64,000 bases of DNA from DATKNA01 sp963786765 (GTDB lineage: Bacteria; Actinomycetota; Actinomycetes; Actinomycetales; Kineosporiaceae). Below the pieces are notes generated by a model. The model did no database searches. It worked only from the letters and a program-made list of their open reading frames with translations, and was not told the DNA's origin. Each line of letters opens with the position of its first letter. The stretch's first letter is position 1. Both the position numbers and the translations under genes were made by a program. The DNA lies in assembly GCA_963786765.1 (NCBI GenBank), contig CAWBAJ010000015.1, positions 259,307-323,306 on the forward strand, read 5' to 3'. Shown here piece after piece: positions 24,389 to 34,300 of the stretch.

Positions 24389-27300
24389 TCAGGGGACGAG
24401 GGTCGCCACACCCAGGACGCGGCGCGCGGACGCCACGAGGGCGGCGTCGGCGCGCTCGCCCGAGCTCGCGATCTGCAGGGCGTCGCGGACCTCGGCGGCG
24501 AGGTCTTCCAGGGAGCGCACCAGGCCGTCGGACAGTACCCACCGGCCCACTGCGTCCAGCTCCCGCTCCGGGTACGCGCCCGCGGGGCGTCCCGGCGTCA
24601 CGTCCGGCCACGGCGCCCGGTTGCGCGGCTGGGCCGGCACCCCGGTCAGCGGGGCGACCGGTGCAGGCGCCGCTGTGCCGCCCGCCGCCCGCCACGCCTG
24701 CCGGATCCGCTCGACCTCTCGCTCCGGATCGCAGAACAGGTCCATCGCCGCGACTCGCAGGTACCGCCAGCCGGAGCGCTCGAACGACGACCGCCGCTGC
24801 CGCTCCCGCAGGTCCGCCGATGCGATCGCGGCGTGCGCGGGCACGTCGACGTCGACCGCCAGCAGCATGCGGGCAGGGTCGGCGCCGTCAGCCACCGCGA
24901 GGTCGAGCGGCCGGTCGGGCGCCGGCAGCCCGGTGGCGACCGGCAGTCCCGCATCCCGCAGCCGCCGCGCCAGGTCCGCGACCAGGGCATCGCACTCCCC
25001 CGCGCCCATGGGCGCGAGGCAGGCGACGTGGTTGCCACGTGCGAACGGGTCGGCGGCCACGTCCAGCACGTCGCGCAGCAGCCGGGCCCCGTCACTGCGC
25101 ACCCGCTCCGCCGCGACGTCCTCGGCCCGGAACGCGCACACCACGGTCGTCCGCCGCCGCGCCCGGGTCAGCGCCGCGACCAGGCACGCCTGGCCGTGCC
25201 GGCCGTCGAGCACCCCGAACCGGTGCAGCACCCGGCCGTGCGGCGTACGGGCGAGACCCACGGTGACCAGCACCGCATCCCGCTCCAGGCCGGCGATCCG
25301 GTGCACAGGCCGCACGAGGAAGGGCTCGGAGATCCCGCCGGTCCAGTGCACGTCGAGCCAGCGCCGCAGCTCCGGGTTGTGCACGACCTCGGCGCGCAGC
25401 GCCTCCTCGATCCGGGTCGCGTGCCGGATGCCCAGCGTGACGACCAGCAGCGACTCCCCCGGCCGCCGGACCGCGTGCTCGGTGACGAGGTCGACGACCC
25501 GCTGCACCTCGGCGTCCGCGCTGACCGCCACGTCCTCGCCCGGTGCGGGCACTCCGGTTCCCTCCCGGACGTGCTCGAACTCCAGCGGTGAGCGCGCGGC
25601 CGCGCCGGGAGTGGTGACCCAGCCTGCATACCGGGCCAGCAACGGCCCGAGCAGCCGGCCGTCCCGGGTCCGGTGGTCCCGGACGAGGCGATGGACGCCG
25701 GCCAGCCCGGCCGCCACCTCGAGCACGGACGGTCCCCCGGTGGCGGGGGGCAGACGGCGCCTGTCGCCGGCGACGACCACCTGCCGACCCCGGACCAGGG
25801 CGGCTGCCGCCTCGGGGAAGCCGACCTGCCCGGCGTCGTCCACGACGACGACGTCGACGACCTTCCCGCCCGACGCCGGGGGCAGCAGCCGGGCCACGGC
25901 GTCCGGGCTCATCACCCAGACCGGGCGCAGAGCGGCCACGACGTCCAGTGCCTGCCGGAACAGGTCGCCGGGCCACTGCGAGCGGTGGCCGCTGTGCACC
26001 TCCGACAGCAGCCATCGGGCCTGCTCCGGGTGCGCCGCGGCGACCTCGCGGGCCCGTCCCGCGACGGCCTCGCGCACCGCCTGCCGGGCGGCTGCGAGCC
26101 GGCCGGACGCCTCGTCGCGCACGTCCTCGGCCGGCCCGGACGAACTCCCCGGGCTCGTGCCGCGCGAGCCGGGGATCGGTGCGGATGAGCGACTCGAGCA
26201 CCGACGTCCACCACGCCAGGTCGAGCTCGCCGTCGACCTCCTCCGGGCCCGCCCCGCGCTCGCGCAGGTCGTCCAGCAGGTCGGCCAGCCCGGCTCCGCG
26301 CAGCCGGTCCAGCAGCACGGCACGTCGCGGCGCGTCGCGGGCGCCGTCCGGGTCGGCGGCCAGCGCGGCCAGCCGGTCGTCGAGGATCTCCAGCGGCAGC
26401 GCGCGCAGATCCTCGGGGCCGGTGCCCGGGAGGGCCTGGCCGAGCACGTGGAGGGCGTGCTCGACGCCGTCCAGCGCCTGCTCTGCCACCGCCAGCCCGG
26501 TCGGCACCCGGGGCCAGCCGCCCCCGCTGGACCGCGCCTGCCAACCGGCGAGCTGGCGCTGCGCAGCGAGGAGCCGCTGGTGCAGGTCGGGCAGGTGCAC
26601 GCCGGGCCGGACCAGCGCGCGCGCCCGGCGCCGCAGGGCGCGCCGCGCCATCAGGCCCACCCCGGCCGGGCCGCCCTCGGCCGAGGTGGCTGCGATGAGC
26701 TCGCCGAGCGGCTGCTCGAAGACCTGCGGGAGCAGCACGTCGAGGGTGTCGCGGACGCCGACGAGCAGGTCGAGCTGGCGGTGCCAGCCGTCCACGCTGA
26801 CGGCCTCGGTGAGGCCTGCCGATGCCGCGATCCGGGCCATCGACCCGCGGGCGACCACGAGGCTCTCCCGGCCGGAACGCGCGGCGGCGAGCGCGCGGCG
26901 CGGCCTCGTCCTCGGTGGTGACCCGGGCATCCAGCCACGGAGCCTTCTCGCGGGACAGGGTGAAGGCGCCGAGCTCGGCCACCTCGTGGAGGCTGGCGCG
27001 CAGTCGTTCGCGGGTGGCGGTGTCCAGGCGGTGGCACACCTCGGGAGCGAGGCGCACCCGGGTGCGCGGCGGCGTCGGCGACGCCATCAGGGCGGCGAGG
27101 GCGACCATCGCGTCGTACGCGGACACGTTCCACGGGGAGCGGACGGCGTGCAGGGCGGCCACGGCGTCGTCGAGGAGCGCCATCGCGTCGGGCCCCGCGC
27201 CGGGCTCGGTCTCCCGCGGACCAGGTGACCCCGGGTCCGCCGGGTCGGGCCGGTCGGACACGGCCGCGTCGAGCGCCGTCCCCAGCGCGGCGAGCAGCCG

Positions 27301-28616
27301 GGGGCGGATCCCGGTGCCGTCGTGGAGGGAGAGCGCGAGATCGCCGAGGCCGGCGGCGTCCAGGCGGGCGAGGATGCCCTCGGCGGTCCCGACGTACGGG
27401 GTCACGACCAGCACGCGCCGGCCCTGACCGGCGAGTCCCGCAACGGCCGCGGCAAGGGTGTGGGTCAGGCCGGTCCCCGGCGGCCCCTCGAGCGCGACGT
27501 GGTCGCCGGCGAGGGCTGTCTCGTAGGCGACGCGCTGTTCGGGGTCGAGGTCGAGCACCGCGGGCCGGCCCGCGACGACCGCACGCACGGGGTCGCGCAC
27601 GGGGGGCACGTCCTCGGGGACGGGGTCGAGCAGCCGTCCCAGCAGGGGGTGGCCCGCCAACGCGGGCAGGGCGGCCACGAGGTCGGCGAGCAGGGCCTCG
27701 GAGCCCGCCGTGAAGCACCCGACCAGCACCCGCGGGTCGACCACGAAACCCGGGACCCCGGCGCAGGCGTCCTCGAGGACGTCGAAGACGGGCGCCGGGT
27801 CGAACCCGTGGATGCCGAAGGCGAGGCCGGCGAGGGCGTCGGGGTCGAGCCGGACGCCGTGCAGCTCGCGGAGGGTCCGCAGCAGCTCGGGGTTCACGGC
27901 CGCGGTGTCGTCGAGCTGGAGCTCGTAGTCGTCATGACCCGCCCCGCGCGGGCGGACGCTGCAACCGCGCAGCAGCACGGGGGCCTGGAGGCGAACGGGC
28001 AGGCCCTCGTCGGTGACGCGGCCGTCCTCCCACCCGGCGACGCCGGCCGTGAGCAGGACCGCGCGCACGCCGCGGTCGCTCGACAGCTCGCCGGCGACCG
28101 CTCGCAGCGCTCGGGACCGGCGGCGGGCGGCGCTGTGCAGGGCACCCTCGCGGAACAGCATGGACAGCGGCGTGGGGCGCCCCGCGAGCAGGGTGGCGAG
28201 CCCCGACGGGTGGGCGTGGCTGAGGTCCAGCGCCTGCTCGACGGGGTCCGTCTCGCCGAGGAGGGTGTCGGGCAGCCCGCTCGCGGCGAGGGTGTCACGC
28301 CAGTCGGCTGGTGAGCCGAAGCCGGCGACCGGGACCGCCTCGGGCTCCGGTTCGGGTTCCGGCTCCGGCTCCGGTTCGGGCTCGACGTGCTCCTGCGCCG
28401 CCCGCTCCGCCCTCGACTGCGGCGTCCGGCTCGTGGGCCGGCTCGAGCTCGGGCGCGATCAGCGCATCCTCCGGGGAGGCGGACGCCGCCTCGGTGTCGA
28501 GCCCGACGAGGACGTCGCCCGCGGGCGCCGGGTACTCCGCCGTCGGGCTGCGCGCCCGGCGCGCCGGCGGCTTCCGGGGCGCTGCCGAGGTGCGGCAGAG
28601 GGCTGTTCGCGGACAT
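24389..28616 (-). CDS. Large SF1-helicase-like ATPase with C-terminal nuclease-like domain, frameshifted
   Basis: About 1,400 codons from ATG at 28616 (MSANSPLPHLG). An acidic Pro-rich linker with repeated Glu-Pro precedes the ATPase. Motif I reads LEGPPGTGLTHTLAAAVAGL: the usual P-loop Lys is Leu. Motif II-like VVVVDDAGQVGFPEAAAALV, and later VTLGIRHATRIEEALRAEV and LVAALTRARRRTTVVCAF, fit the AAA_11/AAA_12 (Dna2/Upf1-like) layout. The end (MLLAVDVDVPAH, RRSSFERSGWRYLRVAAMDL) resembles the restriction-endonuclease-like MTES_1575 domain. Frame changes are needed near 28580, 28398, 26905 and 26147. Related multidomain proteins are suspected of defence or DNA-repair roles; that is inference. 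It is divergent from the lipoprotein gene (269-bp gap 28617-28885, no feature seen). Confidence 0.7.
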
Positions 28617-28885
28617 TGCCTCAACGCTAACCTCCCCCACCCGGTCGATCCCTGCTCTTCCCACGGCGCGTCGCGGCCCCGAAACGTGACCGGGCCTCGC
28701 CGCTGGGCCAAGCTGCGTCGCGGCGAACGGGACGGAGCCGGTGCGGGGCGCCCGGTCACCCGTCAGAGCGTCGGAGGGCTTTCGGCCCTGGACCGACCCG
28801 CCGAAGAAGAACGGACGGACAAACGGCGACCCCGCGCGATCGAGGCCGATCGAGCGGGAGCCGCCAGGAACGCATCAGGAGTGGC

Positions 28886-30653
28886 ATGCCGCGAACGCCT
28901 GTCGGGCGCCGCCTTCCCCTCGGCGCCCGGCACGTCGCGGCCGCCCTCGTCGCGGGCGCCGCCCTCGTGCTGACGGCCGCCTGCAGCACCCCCGCCGGGT
29001 CCCGGACGCCGACTGCGGCGTCCGGGCCCGGCGAGGGCCGGCCGTCCGTGTCGGCCGCCACGTCCACGACGACCACGACGACCACGTCGACCACGACGTC
29101 CGCGTCGACCACCGGCGCGACCGTGCCGCCCGGCGGCACGCGCGCGGCCGACGACGGGGACGGGATCCGGCACCCGTCCGGCCGAGCCGCGCGAGCCGGC
29201 CCGAGCACGGGCCCGCCGTCGGCCGCCGGCCCGCACCGGCGGGTCCCCCTGCCCCCGCCCGTTCCGGCCGCCGGAAGCCGACGACTGCGCGGCGTGCTCA
29301 CCCGCATCGCGGTCGAGCCCCCGGCCCGGCACGACGCGGGTGGCGACGGCGACGTCCGCGCCTTCATCCGCACGGTCGGGCGGACCCGTCGAGATCTCCT
29401 CGGACGGCATCGACCACCTGGCGACGGGCAGCCACGTCGTCGCAGACGTCGCCGGTGGGTCCCTCGTCGCCGCCGGCAGCACCTCGGCGCAGCCGGCGGC
29501 GCCCAGCGCGCCGCGCCGGGCAGTGCACGAGGTCGTCACGGCGCTGGTGCTGCCCCCGGGCGCGCAGCCCGACGCGACGACGTCCAAGGGCCTGCGGAAC
29601 GCTGTCGACGGGCCGGTCTCGGCCTACTGGTCCGCTCAGACCGGCGGCCTGGTCTCGTTCAAGGTCAGCCACTCCTACGGCTGGCTGCACGTGCGCACCT
29701 CGTGCTCGGACGCCTGGGGCCTGTGGGCCGAGGTCGCGGCCAAGGTGGGCTTCGTGCCCTCGCCGCGGCGGCATCTGATGGTCCTCGTCCCGGCGTCGCT
29801 GACCGGCTGTTACGCCGGGCTCGGCACGATCGGCGCGAATGCCGAGGAGGGCGGGTTCTCCTACGTGCGCGGCACCCTGCCCGGTCTCGTCGCGCACGAG
29901 CTCGGGCACAACCTGGGGCTCGGGCACTCCAACGGCCTGCAGTGCGACCGCGTCGCGGACGGCACCTGGTCGGCGACGGGCTGGTCGTCCGGCTGCGTCC
30001 GCACCGCCTACCGGGACTGGTACGACGTCATGGGGGTGAGCTGGGATCAGCTCGGCACCCTCAGCACCGCCCAGGCGTACCGGCTCGGGGTTCTCGGCGC
30101 GAATGCCGTGACCACCGTCACCGCTCCAGCACGGGTGACGCTGACGGCGGTGTCCCTGCATGCGGGCCTGCGCTCGCTGCGGGTGCGGACGCCGGCCGGT
30201 GGGACGTACACGGTCGAGTACCGGCCGGCGGTGGGTGCCGACAGCTGGCTGGCGGCCGACTGGCGCGGGCTCCGCGCCGGCGTGCTGGTTCGGCGTGAGG
30301 ATCCGGAGGGCGACGGCGGGCAGACGTTGCTGCTCGACGCGTCGCCGTCCCGGGCGGCCGGCTTCGGCGGCGACTGGGACGCTCCGCTCGCGCCCGGGGG
30401 GTCGTTCCAGCTCGCCGGCGGCCGGGTCGTCCTACGGGTCGAGGACCAGACGGCGACCACGGCCCTGGTCTCGGTGCAGGTGGACGGCAAGCTGCCCGCG
30501 TCCGGCCCGGACGGCGACCTCGAGCGGCTGGGGTCGCGGCAGGCCGGGAGCGACTCGACCAGGGTCGTACGCGACCCGCTCGGTGCCCCGGCCGGCGGAT
30601 CGGGCCGCACCCCGGAGCGAGTGCGGGCGTCGGTGACGCCGCCGACGCGCTGA
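28886..30653 (+). CDS. Zinc metalloprotease lipoprotein, frameshifted
   Basis: About 589 codons from ATG at 28886 (AGGAG upstream). The lipobox VLTAACS predicts a lipoprotein anchored outside the membrane. A Thr/Ser-rich linker follows. The catalytic site GLVAHELGHNLGLGHSNGLQ is a complete HExxHxxGxxH zinc motif, and YDVMG fits the Met-turn of metzincins, closest to gametolysin-like M11/reprolysin-like enzymes. A beta-rich region (TYTVEYRP to VVLRVEDQ) forms the C-terminal part. One frame change is required near 29372, where GTCGGGCGG reads in frame if one G is removed. It ends about 200 bp before a convergent gene, with a palindrome between. Confidence 0.78.
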
Positions 30654-30775
30654 CCCGTCGATGACCGGCAGGAGCCGCCGCCACCTCGTCTCACTGACCC
30701 GCCGACGTGGCCCTCGGGTGCACCGGTACGCGTAGTGAACCTGAGAACGGCCGGAGGACGTTACCTGGTTCGGAG

Positions 30776-30809
30776 CGTTGCGATGATGCAGAACTGCATC
30801 ATCGCAACG
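30776..30809. repeat. 16-bp palindrome, core of a longer imperfect hairpin
   Basis: CGTTGCGATGATGCAG at 30776-30791 and its exact complement at 30794-30809 flank a 2-nt loop. Beyond the core, CCGGAGGACGT near 30752 and ACGTCCTCC near 30827, and TGAGA near 30742 with TCTCA near 30838, continue an imperfect stem about 115 bp long. The gene ends on both sides converge. The core shares TGATGCAG/CTGCATCA and GTTGC/GCAAC with the 70-bp palindrome at 10553-10622. Confidence 0.8.
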
Positions 30810-30856
30810 GTCAGCAGGGCAACACGTCCTCCCCGCGCTCTCAGGATCCGGCTCAC

Positions 30857-31390
30857 TCAGGCGGCCAGCAGCATGGCCAGGACGGCGGTGTCCGGGTCCT
30901 TGGCGGGGTCGACGCCGACCTGGCTGACGAGGCGGGTCACGGTGCCGTCGAGCTCCGCCTCGACCCAGGCCGCGCGGTGCTCCAGGCCCAGGTGCGGCAG
31001 GCCCGGCAGGAGCACGCACCCGGAGGCGGCGCCCACCACTTCCGGCGTCGACGGACGGCTCTCGTCCGGCGGGTGCAGGAGCAACAGGGCCGGCGGGGTC
31101 GACGAGCTGAACTGGCCGGGGCGGGGCGCCCCGACGCCGAGCACGGGCCCGGCGAGGGTCACCAGCCCGACGGTGCCGGGCTGGGGGTTGTCCGGCACGT
31201 CCTCGACGGCGCGGAACACGGTGGTGGTGGACACCATGCCGGGGACGGCGGCCAGGCGGACGGCGAGCGCGAGGAACTGGGCCCACTCCCGGGTGGACGA
31301 CGGCCACCGGCCGGACACGACGAAGCCGGACAGGCCCTTGCCCTTGCTGAACGGCGACACCTCGACGCGAGGCGCTGACGAGTCGGACAT
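30857..31390 (-). CDS. Conserved hypothetical protein
   Basis: 177 residues from ATG at 31390, with AGGAGG 8 nt upstream; the frame is open further up but this start is clearly best. It starts MSDSSAPRVEVSPFSKGKGL and contains SGRWPSSTREWAQFLALAVR and TVFRAVEDVPDNP. No signal peptide and no long hydrophobic span are evident, so a soluble protein is likely. I do not recognise the family. It is the only gene on its strand here; its 227-bp upstream region (31391-31617), shared with the divergent gene at 31618, shows no clear boxes. Confidence 0.75.
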   Translation of the reverse strand: MSDSSAPRVEVSPFSKGKGLSGFVVSGRWPSSTREWAQFLALAVRLAAVPGMVSTTTVFRAVEDVPDNPQPGTVGLVTLAGPVLGVGAPRPGQFSSSTPPALLLLHPPDESRPSTPEVVGAASGCVLLPGLPHLGLEHRAAWVEAELDGTVTRLVSQVGVDPAKDPDTAVLAMLLAA

Positions 31391-31617
31391 CGCGACCTCC
31401 TCTCGACGGCGGCTGGGACGTCCTCGGCCTCTTCCGCTGTTCACTCCTGATGAGCACGGTTACTGCTGATGACCGGCTGCTCGCGCACTGTTGCTACGAG
31501 CCTCCGTGTTCGCAGGGTGCGGTCCAAGGGCGTTAGCACACAAGAGCCCAGGAGTGCCAGTGTCCCCATCCGTCACGCCGCTACCACTCGATCGGCGCAG
31601 GCTGGCACGCTGACCTC

Positions 31618-32268
31618 ATGAGCCAGCCGGTACGGATCTACACCGAGGGCGGGCCGAAACGTACCTTCGCGGTCGCCCTGGACTGGCCCGGCTGGGCCCG
31701 CTCCGGAAAGGGCGAGGAGGCGGCGATCGAGACCCTGGACGCCTACCTGCCCCGCTACGCGGCGGTGCTGACCCGGGCCGGCATCGAGCCGCCCTCGAGC
31801 GACGCCGGCTTCACCGTCGTCGAGCGCCTCCCCGCGACGGCCAACACCGACTACGGGACGCTCGACAAGGACACGCAGGCCGACCTCGAACCGCTGCGCC
31901 CCGGCGAGACCGAGCGGCTCGCCGCCATCGTCGCCGCCGCCTGGGACGTGTTCGACGAGGTCGTGGCGCACGCCCCCGCCGAGCTGCGCAAGGGCCCGCG
32001 CGGCGGTGGGCGCGACCGCGACAAGGTCTACGCGCACGTCGTCAACGCCGAGGCGAGCTACGTGCGCAAGATCGGCGTCCGTGCCTCCACCGCCGGTCAG
32101 GAGGTGCCCGAGCCGGTCTGGCGTGCCGAGGTCCTCGAGGTGCTGCGGACGGCGACCAGCCCGGAGCGGTTCGGCGAGAAGGGCTGGCTGCCGCGGTACG
32201 CCGCGCGGCGCATCGCCTGGCACGTGCTCGACCACGCATGGGAGATCGAGGACCGCTCCGAGCGCTGA
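31618..32268 (+). CDS. DinB-like conserved hypothetical protein
   Basis: 216 residues from ATG at 31618. The first ~60 residues (VRIYTEGGPKRTFAVALDWP) form a small alpha/beta start seen in HicB-like proteins. The rest is helical, with KVYAHVVNAEASYVRKIGVR and ARRIAWHVLDHAWEIEDRSE resembling DinB-superfamily four-helix bundles that carry spaced His residues. Function is unknown; a mycothiol- or metal-dependent role is possible but not shown. It is convergent with the subtilase across the 24-bp GATCAAGG hairpin. Confidence 0.75.
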   Translation: MSQPVRIYTEGGPKRTFAVALDWPGWARSGKGEEAAIETLDAYLPRYAAVLTRAGIEPPSSDAGFTVVERLPATANTDYGTLDKDTQADLEPLRPGETERLAAIVAAAWDVFDEVVAHAPAELRKGPRGGGRDRDKVYAHVVNAEASYVRKIGVRASTAGQEVPEPVWRAEVLEVLRTATSPERFGEKGWLPRYAARRIAWHVLDHAWEIEDRSER

Positions 32269-32300
32269 GCTTCTCGCCCGCTCCACGATCCCCCTTGCCG

Positions 32301-32358
32301 CGATCAAGGAAAAGTTGGGGATCACCATGTGTCATGATCCCCAACTTTTCCTTGATCG
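32301..32358. terminator. Perfect 24-bp GATCAAGG hairpin between convergent genes
   Basis: CGATCAAGGAAAAGTTGGGG plus ATCA (32301-32324) is exactly complementary to 32335-32358; the loop is ccatgtgtca. It starts 33 bp after the DinB-like stop and ends 19 bp before the subtilase stop, so it could terminate both. It is built from the same 18-bp unit as the repeats at 23.8 and 24.3 kb. Confidence 0.8.
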
Positions 32359-32376
32359 TTGCTTTGCGGTGCGCCG

Positions 32377-34140
32377 TCAGCGCCAGGCGGCGGCGGCCCA
32401 GGCGGTACTCCCCCAGGCCGACCCCAGCCACGTGCTGTCCGTCCACGACCGGGCGTTCCAGCCGGTAGCGCTCCAGGTGTGGTCGGTCCACGACCGGGCC
32501 GTCCAGGACCTGGCCGACCAGTCGCTGCCCGTCCAGGAGCGGGCGTCCCAGGAACCGGACGCGGACCAGCCGGTCGTCGTCCACGCCACCCCCCGCCAGG
32601 TTCCGCCGGTCCACGGGGCCGCCGAACCCGCCCAGGCGGCGCCGTTCCACGGCTGGCCGAAGATGTCCCGTTCCCCGGTCAGCAGCTGGCTGCCGTTGGT
32701 GACGTGGGCCGTGCCCCGGGCGCCCTCGAGCGTCCCGATGCCCGTCGCCCCGGTCGCCGGCTGTGCGGCCGCGGCCGGCAGGGGCAGCGGCGCTCCGATC
32801 GCTTTGTTGACGTCCGGCACCCCGAGGCCGGCGAAGAGGGGCTTCACCGACGACGGCACCGTCGAATTGGTCATCAGGGCCTTCTTCACCTGGTCCGGTG
32901 TCGCCTGCGGGTACTTCTGCAGGTAGAGCGCGGCCAGCCCGCTCACCACAGCGGCCGCCTGCGAGGTGCCGGAGCCGCGGAAGAAGCGCGCGCTCACCCG
33001 GGCGCCGGCGTTGGCGGCGTCCGCGCTCCCGCCGGGCACGCGCAGGCCGAGCACGTGCACCCCCGGCGCGATCACGTCGACGTGGCGGGCCGTGGTGCCG
33101 CGCTGGGCGAAGCTGGGGACGAGTCGTCGCCCACCGAGTCGGAGTTGTGCGGGTCGTCGGCGCCCACGGCGATCACCAGCGGGTCGATCGCGGGCATCGC
33201 CAGCTGGCTGCGCGTCGTGCCGTCGTTGCCGCTGGCGACGACGACGACGATGCCGGCGCGCCAGGCTCGCTCCACCGCGTAGGCCAGCGGGTCGACGGAC
33301 GGCGACTGCGTCGAGTCCGTCCCGTAGCTGAGGTTGAGCACCCGGATGTTCAGGCCCGGGTCGTGCGCGTGCTGGGTCACCCAGTCGATCGCGGCGATGA
33401 CCTGGCTGACGTCGCTCCCGCCGTCCGCGGCGGCGACCTTGAGGGACACCAGGCGGGCGTCGGGGGCGACCCCGGTGTAGATGTGCGAGTCGGGCTTGGC
33501 ATAGGCGCTGCCGGTCGCGACGGCGTCCCGCCCGGCGATGATCGAGCCCATGTGGGTGCCGTGGCCGAAGGTGTCCAGGTGGACGAGACCGGGGTCCTGG
33601 GACTCGAACGACAGGTCCGGCCCCTGGACGACGTTGCCGCTGGTCAGGCCCTTCACGGGAGCGACGCCGCTGTCGATCAGCGCGACGTCCACGCCCTTGC
33701 CGGTGAAGCCCTTGGTCCAGGCGTCCTTCGCGTGGGTGACCTGGGCGACGTTGTAGAGCGAGCCCTCGTCGGCGCCCACGTCGTACCCGAGGGTGCTGTC
33801 GACTGCCTGCAGCCGGCCGCGGCGATCCACGCTGACGTTGCGCACGCCGCCCGCACGACTCAGCGCATCGACGGCCGCGGCGGGCAGCTCCGCCACCACC
33901 CCGTCGACGACGTCCAGGCGGGTCACCACCCGCCCGCCGAGCCTCTGGACGGCGACAGCGACCGCGTTCCCGGCGCCCGGTTCGCCCGTCGCGACGACGC
34001 GCACCGGTCGGCGACGCCTGTGCGCGCGCCGACGGGGCGGCCGCCGGCGACGGTGCCGCCCAGGCCGTGCCGCCGGCGGCGGCCGCGAGCAGCGCCGCCA
34101 GCGACGCCGTTCCGATCGCCCGGCGCATCCCTGCACTCAT
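32377..34140 (-). CDS. Secreted S8 (subtilisin-like) serine protease with Trp-rich tail, frameshifted
   Basis: About 590 codons from ATG at 34140 (GGAGG 5-9 nt upstream). A signal peptide (RRAIGTASLAALLAAAAGGT, then AWAA) and an I9-like propeptide precede the protease. The triad is visible: Asp in VDVALIDSGVAP, His in DTFGHGTHMGSIIAG, Ser in FFRGSGTSQAAAVVSGLAAL. After ALMTNSTVPSS the last ~90 residues repeat Trp every five residues (DARSW, TGSDW, SARSW, TARSW, TDHTW). Frame changes are needed near 34017 and 33118. The tail is likely a surface-attachment or self-association module; that is inference. Confidence 0.82.
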   Translation of the reverse strand: MSAGMRRAIGTASLAALLAAAAGGTAWAAPSPAAAPSARAQASPTGARRRDGRTGRRERGRCRRPEARRAGGDPPGRRRRGGGGAARRGRRCAESCGRRAQRQRGSPRPAAGSRQHPRVRRGRRRGLALQRRPGHPREGRLDQGLHRQGRGRRADRQRRRSREGPDQRQRRPGAGPVVRVPGPRSRPPGHLRPRHPHGLDHRRAGRRRDRQRLCQARLAHLHRGRPRRPPGVPQGRRRGRRERRQPGHRRDRLGDPARARPGPEHPGAQPQLRDGLDAVAVRRPAGLRGGASLARRHRRRRRQRQRRHDAQPAGDARDRPAGDRRGRRRPAQLRLGGRRLVPSFAQRGTTARHVDVIAPGVHVLGLRVPGGSADAANAGARVSARFFRGSGTSQAAAVVSGLAALYLQKYPQATPDQVKKALMTNSTVPSSVKPLFAGLGVPDVNKAIGAPLPLPAAAAQPATGATGIGTLEGARGTAHVTNGSQLLTGERDIFGQPWNGAAWAGSAAPWTGGTWRGVAWTTTGWSASGSWDARSWTGSDWSARSWTARSWTDHTWSATGWNARSWTDSTWLGSAWGSTAWAAAAWR

Positions 34141-34300
34141 CCGGTCCTCCATGGTCGGTGGGTCCTATCCCAGGAGACCGCCGAGGCCGCTCCTGACGCG
34201 AGCGGCCGTTCCGGTGACGCTCCGAAATCAAGGTCCCCCGACCGGAGCAACGGACGCTCGGACCCTCAGTTCCGCCCTCGCGGACGCCGAGGAACCGGAC

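Noticed and set aside
31573..32328. A 251-codon minus-strand frame opposite the DinB-like gene
   Set aside because: Gly/Val-rich shadow without motifs; the plus-strand protein has the better composition and ending.
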